Source: Coemansia sp. RSA 487 (Eukaryota; Kickxellomycota; Kickxellomycetes; Kickxellales; Kickxellaceae). Taken from it: DNA of 64,000 nt. Where the stretch lies: NCBI GenBank assembly GCA_027577595.1, contig JANBRJ010000054.1, positions 1 through 64,000 of the forward strand, written 5' to 3'. Made by a program: the position numbers and the translations under genes. How positions within the stretch are numbered: the first letter of the stretch is position 1; every line of letters begins with the position of its first letter. Below, piece after piece: positions 21,917 through 31,787 of this stretch. Below the pieces are notes generated by a model, which saw only the letters and a list, made by a program, of their open reading frames with translations, was not told where the DNA came from and ran no database searches.

Positions 21917-23359
21917 TATCCTTTAAATATTTATAAAAGGAATAACTGTGACAATAATAATAGCCTTGCTTGATGAAATATTACGAAGAAAAGGAAGAAT
22001 AAGGTACGACAAGAATATTTCACACTACTTTTTACTAGATATTTTAAATTTTCCAATGCTTCATTATAGCCAACAAGAGTGGCCGATTATAAAAAGACAC
22101 ACCTGTTATAGGTTTGGTTTGTATAAAGAATGGATGAATTATCGCGTGATAGCATATAAAAACAGCAGCCAATGATCAGATATCGTAAACGGATTAGCTC
22201 TTATCATAGGGGGCTTCTAGGGTACATTTTCGAATGCTAATTGGAATGTTCGACTGGCACAACTTGGAACTGGAAGAGAATACATGTATTGTAATAATAT
22301 GTTGGGAAAGTTGAATAAAATTTAAACTCCTATATGGAAATGTGCTACTATACAATGCGTATCATATTATATAGAGTACATTGATTTATCATCTATCGCA
22401 GCATTAGATTACTTATAATTTATTAAATTACGGCTTGCGATGATTAAAACCTTGCATAAAACGGGCTAAAAATGTATTGCATTTAATTGTGTGAAGAAAT
22501 AATTGAACAAATACAGGAAAACGTCACAACATCCGATAATTGCAGCTACAGCATGCTATTTTGGCAAGATAGGAAAGGTGACAAATGAACATGGTATGTA
22601 AAAAGCTACAATGTCTGCTAGTTTGCTTTCTCTAATTTTCATAAAGTCTCCTCGCTTTTGCAAGTCGGCTAGCAAAGATACGCGTTGGATGGGGCATGGA
22701 ATTCCCAATAAAATGGGAAACACCAAAGAAACCACATAATCATGGCATCTTTATGTGGCCAAGTAAAACTAAACGGACATAAATAACCCAAAGAAAGCAC
22801 TTCCTCTTTTTTTCCAAATAAAAACTGATCTGTCTTCTACTACTCAAGCATATATATTTACAGATCAAATAGCGTATCGGATACATAACAGTAAATACTT
22901 GCATCGCGTAAAAATGGCTGTGAAAATAGCTATTGCACCTATTTATAAAGGAGACTGCAAAAAATTAGAAACGAAAATGATAAAACTAGAAAACAAAGCG
23001 ACAATTGGAAATATGACCAGTGCAATTGCAAAGATATCTAGCAGCAGATATGATATTAAAGTGGTCAGAGACAAATCTGAGAAGTACAATGTATATCTCG
23101 ATTATGTTTCAATAAATCATTGCAAGTTTTACAAAAAATCACCGCGCCAAGTAAATGTTCTGGTTGTTGCTAATCCAATTGTGGCATGGAGAACTAGGAA
23201 TCTCAATTATGTACATGAAGATAAGCACCAGTTAGCCAACACCATTATGTCGTTTTTTCTGAGCTGTCAAGAGATGTAGTTAATAAATGATAATCGAATA
23301 CGACTCTATTGGAAAAGAGGGAATAGAAAATGATGTAGGCATTAGAGAGAAAGGACAAG
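21917..23359. other. AT-rich intergenic stretch with a small hypothetical ORF
   Basis: This 1.4 kb is clearly more A/T-rich than the surroundings. It shows only decayed-looking sequence, apart from one possible small ORF at 22914-23279. No repeats with clear ends were found. Confidence 0.4.
22914..23279 (+). CDS. Possible small hypothetical protein
   Basis: The frame from ATG 22914 (MAVKIAIAPIYKGD) gives 121 Lys/Ile-rich residues with alternating hydrophobic segments (KYNVYLDYVSI, QVNVLVVANPIV). I do not recognise it. It lies in an AT-rich island beside the F-box-like gene and ends 80 bases from the convergent GST stop. It may be a young, decayed or false gene. Confidence 0.25.
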   Translation: MAVKIAIAPIYKGDCKKLETKMIKLENKATIGNMTSAIAKISSSRYDIKVVRDKSEKYNVYLDYVSINHCKFYKKSPRQVNVLVVANPIVAWRTRNLNYVHEDKHQLANTIMSFFLSCQEM

Positions 23360-24019
23360 CTACTTGAACAGCGGGTAGAATTCGGGGTTGCTGGTGATGT
23401 GGTCACGCAAGAGCAGGTGGTTTTCGACATTGTCAATGACCTTTGCGATCTCGGGAGTGATGCGGCCCTTGATGTCCTGGACGTAAGTAGGAATGGACGT
23501 GGGTGGATGTGCAAAGATAAGCTTAAAGAAACCGTAGAGAGACATGTCGATATACGACAGCTCGTTGCCAAAGAAGTGCCCGGTGTTGCCGTTTTCCCGG
23601 AGGATCTCTGTGTGGAAGCTGATGAGTTTGCCGATAAGATATGTGAGCCTTTCCTTGGCCTCGTCGCCGGCGCCGAGCCTGACTTCGTTTGAAAGGATGC
23701 CAACATCAGCTTGGAGATCACGCAGTTGCTCCTGGCGCGCAGCGTCCTTCAGATTAGCGGGCATAAAGCCATACTTGCGCGCAAGATAGCGCTCAATTGT
23801 GCGAGATTCTGTTAGCACAAAGTCGGGGCTGCCGTCGGCGCTCTTCTCGATGAGAACAGGCATACGGCCAAAGGGCTGGTCGAACTTGGCCTGCGGCCAT
23901 TCGGGGTGCACCTCGGTCCAGTTCACCTTGGAAGCCAAAAAGAGGAGACGGATGGGCTCGATGATTCCCACAACATTAAAGTAGCGCAGAGTATAGGTGG
24001 ATGCAGTGCTGTTGGCCAT
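23360..24019 (-). CDS. Glutathione S-transferase (sigma-like)
   Basis: One exon encodes 219 residues from ATG 24019. The thioredoxin-fold domain has YTLRYFNVVGIIEPIRLLF near residue 9, with the catalytic Tyr expected in YTLRYF. It also has FGRMPVLIE (cis-Pro) and the glutathione-binding LTESRTIERYLARKYG. The all-helical C-terminal domain carries LSYIDMSLYGFFKLI, the usual N-capping S-x-x-D position. The length is typical of cytosolic GSTs. The family conjugates glutathione to electrophiles or isomerises prostaglandin-like substrates; in fungi detoxification is likely. The sigma/alpha-like class is my best guess. Confidence 0.93.
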   Translation of the reverse strand: MANSTASTYTLRYFNVVGIIEPIRLLFLASKVNWTEVHPEWPQAKFDQPFGRMPVLIEKSADGSPDFVLTESRTIERYLARKYGFMPANLKDAARQEQLRDLQADVGILSNEVRLGAGDEAKERLTYLIGKLISFHTEILRENGNTGHFFGNELSYIDMSLYGFFKLIFAHPPTSIPTYVQDIKGRITPEIAKVIDNVENHLLLRDHITSNPEFYPLFK

Positions 24020-25577
24020 GGTCGAAATTAAGGTTTGTGCCCTTTCCTATTTCTATTGGTACGATTCCAGATCTTAGACGATGAAAAGATAGAGATGGGT
24101 GAAGCCGGAGAAGGAGGAAAAAACGATGTGAAAAAGCCCGACGCCAGAATAAAAAGAAAAGATAAACAAGGCAGTTGAAGAAACAAGGACATGGCGGATG
24201 GAATACACTTTATAAGTGCTGGGCACAAGGACCCTTTCGTACGTACAGCTTGTGAAAAAAATAAGCAGCAATCCTGTTTGAAGCCTGTCTGTAGAAAATC
24301 CTGTTGCAGGAGAGCAGGCAAGATACACACACGTACATACATCATAGAAGTGCATCAAGGAGCAAGAGGAAAGGGAACGATGACTGGAGCGGAAGAGACG
24401 GAAGACTTTGGCCATTTATTTTAGCATGCAGTCAAAGAACATGTGTACAACTCTGAGGAGCTGAGCCCTCCCGGCCAAAGAGCCACAGACGTAGCGGCGT
24501 TTGCAAGGGGAATGTTGATCGTCTACATTGGCGAAACAGAATTCATTGCACCGCGTAAGGTCGAACATAAAAATATAATTTGCAAAACAGTTACACCTGC
24601 ATCCACAAAATGGGCAGCTCTTGCTGAGGTTTGAAGAAAAACTGGCTTGAAATCCATGCCTTCCTCACACTTGTGTTTGGCAGAGAATCGTGCATTTGAC
24701 TGCAGATGATGAGACATCTGCGATCTGCATCGAAAAATGCCAATTTCCAAATGCGTCCACAACAAAAAACATTTGTCTGCGGCTTGTGATTTGCTCGTGA
24801 TGCGGGCCTTCCATTGCATATACTTTGCAGTGCTGTTGTCTTTGTATTTGGTTTTGGGTTTGGGCTTGGATAGCCAGCTTGCAAGGAGCCGACATCCTCG
24901 TCTTGCCTTGCTTTGTTATTTCACTTGTACCAAAACAAAACATCATAAACAAACACAATGTTGCGCTGTCTGTTTGTACGTGCAAATTACCAACACAGGT
25001 AATCAAGACTATCTTGCATTACAAGTGTCACGATTCCACATCGACTGAAGGACAACAATGCATTGGGGGGTAAGGGGTCAAGATCCACAATCTGGCAATT
25101 TTTCACTGGCAGAATTGGACATTGTGCAGAAGAAGCCTGGTGACAAAGCAGATGGCTTTCCAATATCTCGATTGCATAGCTTCTCTGTCAGGAAAGGAAA
25201 ATATCCTAAATTGCTTGCCGCAATCCTTTTTTTCCGCAATGACAATGTTGTTTACGCTCATCGCGTTATCTTTGTTGCAATATGAGACATAAGCTAATTT
25301 AAAATGCATATCCCTCTCTTCCCCACTCGGAGTTTTGTTTACAAAACAACAAGAGGCCGAATAATCCTTTCCCCAAACGCACAGCAAATCAAAGCATGGA
25401 CTCGTTCATTAACATACACATGTATGCATCCATGAGTAAGACACTCGCTAGAAAACAAATATGAAGGCTAATGCTTTAAAAACGCCAAGCCCATGCTGGA
25501 AAGATCGTCGCATATCTCTCTTCATTCCATGCGCGATCCCACGGAAATAAAAAGGCTTTGCTGTTGCAACCATCTAG
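24020..25577. other. 1.56 kb intergenic, no gene seen
   Basis: The GST 5' side (24020-24440) is A/G-rich on the plus strand, fitting a pyrimidine-rich leader on the minus-strand transcript. The remainder shows only overlapping short frames without family resemblance. No RNA gene was recognised. Confidence 0.4.
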
Positions 25578-28500
25578 CTACCCCTTCTCCTCCACAGTGT
25601 GCAATCCATACTCCGCCAGTTGGCTCTCAGTGGCCACTGCCGGCGACTTCATGAATATATCCCGCCCATTCTTTGATTTCGGGAACGCAATGACATCGCG
25701 AAGGCTCTGTGATCCTGTAAGGATTGCCACCAGCCGATCCAGCCCCAGCGCGATGCCGCCGTGCGGAGGGCACCCATGTCCAAGTGCCGTCACCAGGTGG
25801 CTAAAGCTCGCTTGCACTTCAGGATTGAGCCGTAGGATCTTTTCAAACACATAGCTTTGCAGCCCCGCATCGTGGATGCGAATTGATCCTCCGCCAAGCT
25901 CCACTCCATTGAGTACCAAGTCATAATGCTGTCCGTGCACCTACATTAACTGCCCGTGCTAACTGATTTTAGTCTTCAAATTGCTTCAGACTAAAAACAA
26001 ATAAACAAGCAAACAAACATCCGTGCATGCAATGGTCTCGTTCGTCAGCTTCCAGAATTGCACATCATTATGCAGCTACTTTACCTTTGCTGGATCCGAA
26101 TACAACAGCGCAAGATCTTGGTCTACGGGTGCTGTAAACGGATGGTGCGTAGCTGAAAACTGGCCATCTGCGCTGTCCTCTAGCCGCGTGAACAGTGGGA
26201 AATCCTCGATCCACAGAAATTCGTACTGGTCGTCAGGAATGTGCATCATGCCCTTGTCATGGAGAAGTTTTCCAAGCATCGAGCGCACTCGACCCAGCGT
26301 CGTCGTTGCTGGTGTCACATGCGCTGACCGTTCACTGACAAACACTAGGTCCCCAGTCTTCGCACCAACATGTCTTAGGAACTCTTCGAGTTTCTGGGCT
26401 TCTGTTTTATCACTGGTATGGCTGTTACCAGAGCCAGCCAGCCAGCGGTGTAGCAGCGTCGCTTTGCTCAGACCGGTCATCCCTTGGTCGCCGACCTTGT
26501 GCACTGTGGTCAGTCGGGACTCACTGTTGCTTTGGCTGGCCTGGATCATCTCCATGACCGGTGCCAGTCCCTTCGATGTTATAGTTTTTGCGCCATGTGG
26601 AATCACTAGAGCCTCTGCAATCGTGTGGTGCTCCTGCGATAGCTGCGGCGTCTGGACAATCTCCAGCCCAAATCGAGTGTCAGGCTTGTCCGACCCGTAT
26701 CTATTTGTTGCGTCGGCAAACGTCAACCGCCTGAACGGCACGGTCACATCTACTCCCTTGATACTGTGCCATACGCGCTGGATCAGCCCCTCCACCACAT
26801 TCTGGATGTCTTGCTTGGAAACAAAGGACATCTCCATATCCACCTAGCAAATGAACCAAACGCAAATACATATAGAATAAGCACATCTTATAAGCATCTG
26901 TAGTTCTGCAATGAGGCCTGTTTTTGAATTGCGGGCTCACAGTGTATGACTTTCTGCGATCCACGTTCTTGATCAATCAAGATGCACAATCGTTTAATTA
27001 CCTGAGTAAATTCGGGCTGGCGATCAGCGCGCAGATCTTCATCTCTAAAGCACCGTGCGATTTGGAAGTACCTGTCAAAGCCAGCTGCCATCAGCATTTG
27101 CTTGAACTACATACAAGAAACAAACAAGCACCTGCCCATTGACACACATTTAGTTCGACATGTCCTTTGTTTTTATGTGCATATATTGAGCCTTGCGTAA
27201 TACTATACCTGCTGGGGGCTTTGTGGCAACGCGTAACAGGAACCAGGGCCGATCCGAGTGGGCACAAGGAACTCGCGTGCGCCTTCGGGAGTTGACTTAA
27301 ACAACATGGGCGTCTCGATGTCAACAAATCCTACAAGTGAAATCCCCTCCCCCATTTTAATGCGTGCAAATACGGTTTTGGTTATTGTTATTGCGTAGCA
27401 AAGTTAATAATGCAAAGCGAGAATATATCGTCCAGAAATGGAAAGCAAAAGATAATGCAAATAAAACGGGATTTGCAAAATGATAACGTAATAATTGTCA
27501 TTTGTTAATATAAGCTTGTTTTTTTGGTTAGTGTTTACATCTTAAAGGCTGCAGTTTCGTTGGATCGTCATATTGGTTTTTGGTTGGGAGCCCCCAAGAG
27601 TTTTTGCGGAATAGCCTTTTATAGCATCCATGGTAATGCTAGTGGCCAGAAAGTACAAAAAAAGCAATTTTCTTTCATAGCAGCACTATACATATTTGTA
27701 CAAAACATCCACCGCGTCTGACTGTTTACCGAAGTCAGTTTAGATTCTGCGAATCATTGGGTTTTCTTTTTTCAGCAAAAGCAGAAAAGCATACCCGAGT
27801 TTTGAATTTTGTTTGGCAAATACACGAAAGTTGAAACATTCAGAGTTGCAAGACGAAAAAAAACCGACTTACCGTTGTCATCCATATATTGTCTGATGGT
27901 CATCGTTGTCTTGGATCTGAGACGAATGTTGCGCTGTAGATCTGACCTGCGTAGATCCAAGTAGCGATGCCCTAGCCTGACTTCCTCGCTTGGCTACATA
28001 CACACAGTTAGACAGGACAAAGGTAGATTTGAAAAGTCCACTCATCTCTCATTCAATGTTAACATAGCCAGCGCCAAAAAAGAAATGCAAAGCAGTGGGA
28101 CATAAATGCTCTTACCAAATTCGCCTTTGTATGCGGGTTAAATGGGAGTCTCTCGGCAACATTGAGCATGCGAGCCTTGTCAATTAGGAGCTCTATCGCA
28201 TCCTCGCCCTTGGCCATCCCCTCCGGTCGACGTGCCACGGTACCTGTAACAGCAACCAACGAGTCAACAGACAATGACCCAAGTAATTTTTGGTGCTTGT
28301 CGAACAGCGAGTCGGGCATCCGGGATTTCTCAGCCAACAGCTGCAGCGTCCCATATGCGTCGCGCAGCAGCACGAAGAGCAGCGTGTCGGAGACGGCCCT
28401 GACGCTTTGCACCCAGCCGCATACGCTGACTTGCTGCCCGACATGCGCATCGGTCAGCTCGCCGCACGTGTGTGCGCGCATGCTGGTGGTCAGCAGGCGA

Positions 28501-29498
28501 AGCTTCTCTGCCGATGCTGCGCAAATTCCGCTGTCGCTGCTGTGGTTTCTCTTGGCCGTTGTCGTCATCAACGGGCACGCACGCGATGGATCCAAGAAGC
28601 ACCCTATACTTGGAAACACATAGCACGCCAAGCGGCAGAATTAGCTATTTCTTGCAATACAAATACTAAAATTTTGTTTGCGGGGAGAGGGTTTGCAGCG
28701 CAAAATGGAAAAAGGGCTTGCAATTCAAAAACAGATAAATACAAGTGAAACAGGTGACATGCATTAATTAAAGCCATGGAAAATAAAAAAAAAGATGTGC
28801 TGTACAGCGTTTGGTGTGGATGTCTAAATACAGCAAGGCTTACCAAACCCCAACAAAAGAATATGCACACACAAGGGAACATTGGATAGTTGCAGAGCGC
28901 AAGGAACCACTTGGCATACGCAGCATTTTCTTTCTTGATTGCATGTTATCCTCACAATTTGCACAGCTGTTCGCTTTGTCTTTCCATTACATACACAAAG
29001 ACAAAAAATTGCGTCTGAGGACATTTGTCTTTGGATGACATGTATTCCTTTCAGATCTGAATACTATTTCTTTTGTGCCGTCGCACACGTAACAAGGTGA
29101 TTGCCAATGTTCATAAAACAAATGTCAGAATAAGAATGTCAACATGCATTCCAAACGCCTCCAGGAAGAAAAAAACAAACGAATAAAGATGGTGTGACAA
29201 TGCCACAATTCATGCACCATGTATCCGTGTCGCGCTTGCAGTTGCACCTGTTCCCACAAGAGTACGCACATCAGCATTACTCCATTAGCTCTGCTGGCTG
29301 GCTGTGTACATCTTCGCACACAGACGCAATTAGAGAACAACAATAACAGAAAAGGAACATGTGCTCTTTTTCACATCCCTGTTATGTCAAAAAAAATGGA
29401 ATGGTTATCTTACCTGTCACACCCATGCTGCTACGCTCAACCCGGCCGATCAGACGCCCTGCACCCCTTATTTGGCGCAATAACATAGCCGATGCCAT
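25578..29498 (-). CDS. DARS2: Mitochondrial aspartyl-tRNA synthetase
   Basis: Seven exons in transcript order: 29498-29414, 28603-28116, 27993-27873, 27330-27209, 27106-27002, 26843-26085 and 25940-25578. All junctions keep frame, giving 680 residues. The enzyme charges mitochondrial tRNA with aspartate. Exon 1 supplies an Arg-rich presequence ([20 protein letters not shown]). An anticodon-binding OB fold follows ([20 protein letters not shown]). Then come [35 protein letters not shown], class II motif 2 ([17 protein letters not shown]), a bacterial-type GAD insertion ([10 protein letters not shown]...LARVRSML region in exon 6) and motif 3 ([14 protein letters not shown]). This is the bacterial/organelle AspRS type. 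The link to exon 1 across an 810-nt intron is inferred from phase and presequence. Without it the protein would start at 28568. A 542-nt intron lies at 27331-27872. Confidence 0.92.
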
Positions 29499-30089
29499 TG
29501 TGTTATTTGCACAATAATAATTATCTATAGCTGATGACAATAAGATACAAATAACATTTTCTATATTCTCCTGTGGACAATAAGCCAAGTGGCAGCTCGT
29601 GCACGCACTAAAGCGGAATATTTCGTCAATAATAATGGGAATCTTATTACACATTCGGATCGTGTTCGTTCATTCTCTCCCCCCATTTTTCGCCCCAAAG
29701 ATCGGATTCTACTGGTAGCACATATAGTCTGCATTGGCATCAGATCAATTTGGCTGTCTATCATCTTATTTGTAAAAAAGAATAGTCCTGCTTCTATAGC
29801 AAAAATGCAACAAACTAATCGTGAAAGAAAAAGAAAACAAAGAACCTCAGCAAAAAAACTTGCAAATCCAGAGTACCAGAGACAGAATAGCTAAAAGAGA
29901 TGTTGAATGCTGAGACACAAAGAGGAAAGTATTAAGCGGAAGAGGAATATACAACGGGGGTGTGTGGCTGTTTTCCCAGCTTCTTCCGCGTCGTCCCATG
30001 CCGGCGGTAGAAAACAAAGCAGGCAAATTCGAGAAGAGCAGAGGAAACCAGGGTTTCTGCCAGAAGAAAGAAGAGGAAATACTGGTGTC
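29499..30089. other. Intergenic: AspRS promoter and MADS gene 3' region
   Basis: About 590 bases have no convincing gene. The AspRS start side is A/T-rich. A plus-strand open stretch at 29589-29894 lacks an ATG start and family resemblance. Confidence 0.4.
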
Positions 30090-31787
30090 TTAGTTGCCAC
30101 CGTTCCCATATCCGGCCCTCTGGATCAGTCCCGCTGCTGCCTGCTGCGATTGCTGGTGCTGGTTCTGCGGCTGTGGCAAATGCGGCGATGCAAGCCCTGC
30201 AGCTGGCGGCCAGTAGTGGTTGGCTGCCATATAAGGCACCGCCGATATGTTTCCTTGATGCTGCTGCTGCTGCTGGGCAGAATGGTGTCCATTTCCGCTT
30301 GCTGTTGCTGCGACAACGGCTGCTGCCATTGCTTCAGTAACTGACGACGAGTTGTGCCCCGACTGGCCATCAGAGTGCGGCGACTGATGATGCTGATACT
30401 GTCCTTGCGCCTGAAGCGAGTGGTACGCATAGTGGTTCTGCTGCTTCATAGGCTGCTGCTGCTGCTGCTGCTGTGCGTGGCTGCCGCCGTACCCGTGGTG
30501 GTAGCTAGCGAGGCTACCCATGCCAGGGATTGACGATGCATCGGCGGTGCCCTGCTGCTGCTGCTGCTGTTGCTGCTGAGGGGCGTGTTGCGTGGATGCA
30601 GCGATCGGCGAGTGGTGCTGCGACTGACTGTTGCTGTTTGGGTATGATGCAGACGCATATCCAGGGAGCGTCGCGTATTGCATGCCGCCGCTGGCAGCAG
30701 CAGCTACGGCCTGCGCCACCGCACTCTGTCCGTACGGATATTGCAGATACGGCTGTGCTGCGTGGTTAACCCCGGCACCACCAGGAGACTCATCGGCAGC
30801 GCCCAGCTGCTGCTTGCGGTCATCGCCTGTTGCAAAGGCACCATTGCCATTGTTTGCACCGCCCAAGGCAGCGGCGTTGGAGGCAGCGGCAACAGCAGCA
30901 GCCATTGCTGAGTTCGCATAGGCGTTGCCGACAACTTGCGAGTGGCGAGGCTGCGACATGTAAGCATTGGACTCGGTGGGAATCGGCTGCGACACGCGCT
31001 CGCCGGGCTGATCGGGCACGCTGAGGCACGCCTGGATCAGGTTTTTGCCCTCGGGCTGCGTGACAATGGGTTGCAGCTTGGGCGTGGTAAACGTGTAGAC
31101 CAACCCTGTCTCCGAGACAACAAGCAGCAAGACCTGTGTACCCGTCAGTGTGCTCAGCTCGTACGCCTTCTTCATGATCCCCGCCTTGCGCTTGCTGAAC
31201 GTGATGTGCCGCCGACTCTTGTCCTCAATGTATTCGATCTTTATTTTGCGGCGGCCCGATCGCTTCTCTACTGGGTTGGGCTCGGTTATGCTGCGCGAAT
31301 TGCTCTCGGACTCGCCTGCCTCGGACTCGTCATCCTCACGCGAGCGTTTGGCTGCAGGCGTTTGTGTGCGAGTCTCGGCGGAAGGCGAGAACCGCACAAT
31401 TTGCGGTTGCTGCTGGTGCTGCTCCAGCTGCTGGTGGGCGCTGTCCTGGTCAACAACAACTTGGTGTTGCTGTTCCGTCTGCTGGCCTGGGTGACCGCCG
31501 CTGGCATGGTGGTCAAAAATAATTCCACCTGCGCCGGTAGCAGGATCAACCGACGTGTATCCGGACGCCAGTCTTGCCGAGTCGTCGGGCATGAAGGCAG
31601 AGTTCATCTTAAATAAGTGGTGGTGGGGTGCGGGCACGGCCGAGTCAGAGTTGACTGGAAGCGAGGATGGCGTGGTTGAGGTGACCGATGACAAGTCCGA
31701 CGACGATGGCGTTTGTGCGGCGGTTTCGGTGGAGCAGATGGAAAGATTATCGGATTGGCCTAGGAGTCTGGGTTCGTATCCGTACAT
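30090..31787 (-). CDS. SRF/Mcm1-type MADS-box transcription factor
   Basis: One exon encodes 565 residues from ATG 31787. The MADS domain lies at about residues 177-235: RRKIKIEYIEDKSRRHITFS, KRKAGIMKKAYELSTLTG and QVLLLVVSETGLVYTF. A SAM-like extension follows (LQPIVTQPEGKNLIQACL). This is type I (SRF/Mcm1), which binds CArG-type sites as a dimer and works with partner factors in mating, cell-cycle or metabolic control. The protein carries a 175-residue N-terminal extension and a long C-terminus of Gln, Ala, His and Ser tracts, which are likely activation regions. The 5' side is an unusually long gene-free region, so expression control may be complex. The paralogue identity (Mcm1 against Rlm1/MEF2) is judged from the EYIEDKSRRHITFSKRK signature. 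Confidence 0.92.
   Translation of the reverse strand: MYGYEPRLLGQSDNLSICSTETAAQTPSSSDLSSVTSTTPSSLPVNSDSAVPAPHHHLFKMNSAFMPDDSARLASGYTSVDPATGAGGIIFDHHASGGHPGQQTEQQHQVVVDQDSAHQQLEQHQQQPQIVRFSPSAETRTQTPAAKRSREDDESEAGESESNSRSITEPNPVEKRSGRRKIKIEYIEDKSRRHITFSKRKAGIMKKAYELSTLTGTQVLLLVVSETGLVYTFTTPKLQPIVTQPEGKNLIQACLSVPDQPGERVSQPIPTESNAYMSQPRHSQVVGNAYANSAMAAAVAAASNAAALGGANNGNGAFATGDDRKQQLGAADESPGGAGVNHAAQPYLQYPYGQSAVAQAVAAAASGGMQYATLPGYASASYPNSNSQSQHHSPIAASTQHAPQQQQQQQQQGTADASSIPGMGSLASYHHGYGGSHAQQQQQQQPMKQQNHYAYHSLQAQGQYQHHQSPHSDGQSGHNSSSVTEAMAAAVVAATASGNGHHSAQQQQQHQGNISAVPYMAANHYWPPAAGLASPHLPQPQNQHQQSQQAAAGLIQRAGYGNGGN
30453..30577 (-). repeat. CAG-type tracts (poly-Gln) in MADS factor
   Basis: Two runs of glutamine codons (about 30453-30474 and 30553-30577 on the plus-strand complement) lie in the C-terminal region. 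Length variation between strains would be expected. Confidence 0.75.

Noticed and set aside
26023-26847. Plus-strand frame of 274 codons
   Set aside because: It lies opposite AspRS exon 6, which is clearly coding on the minus strand.
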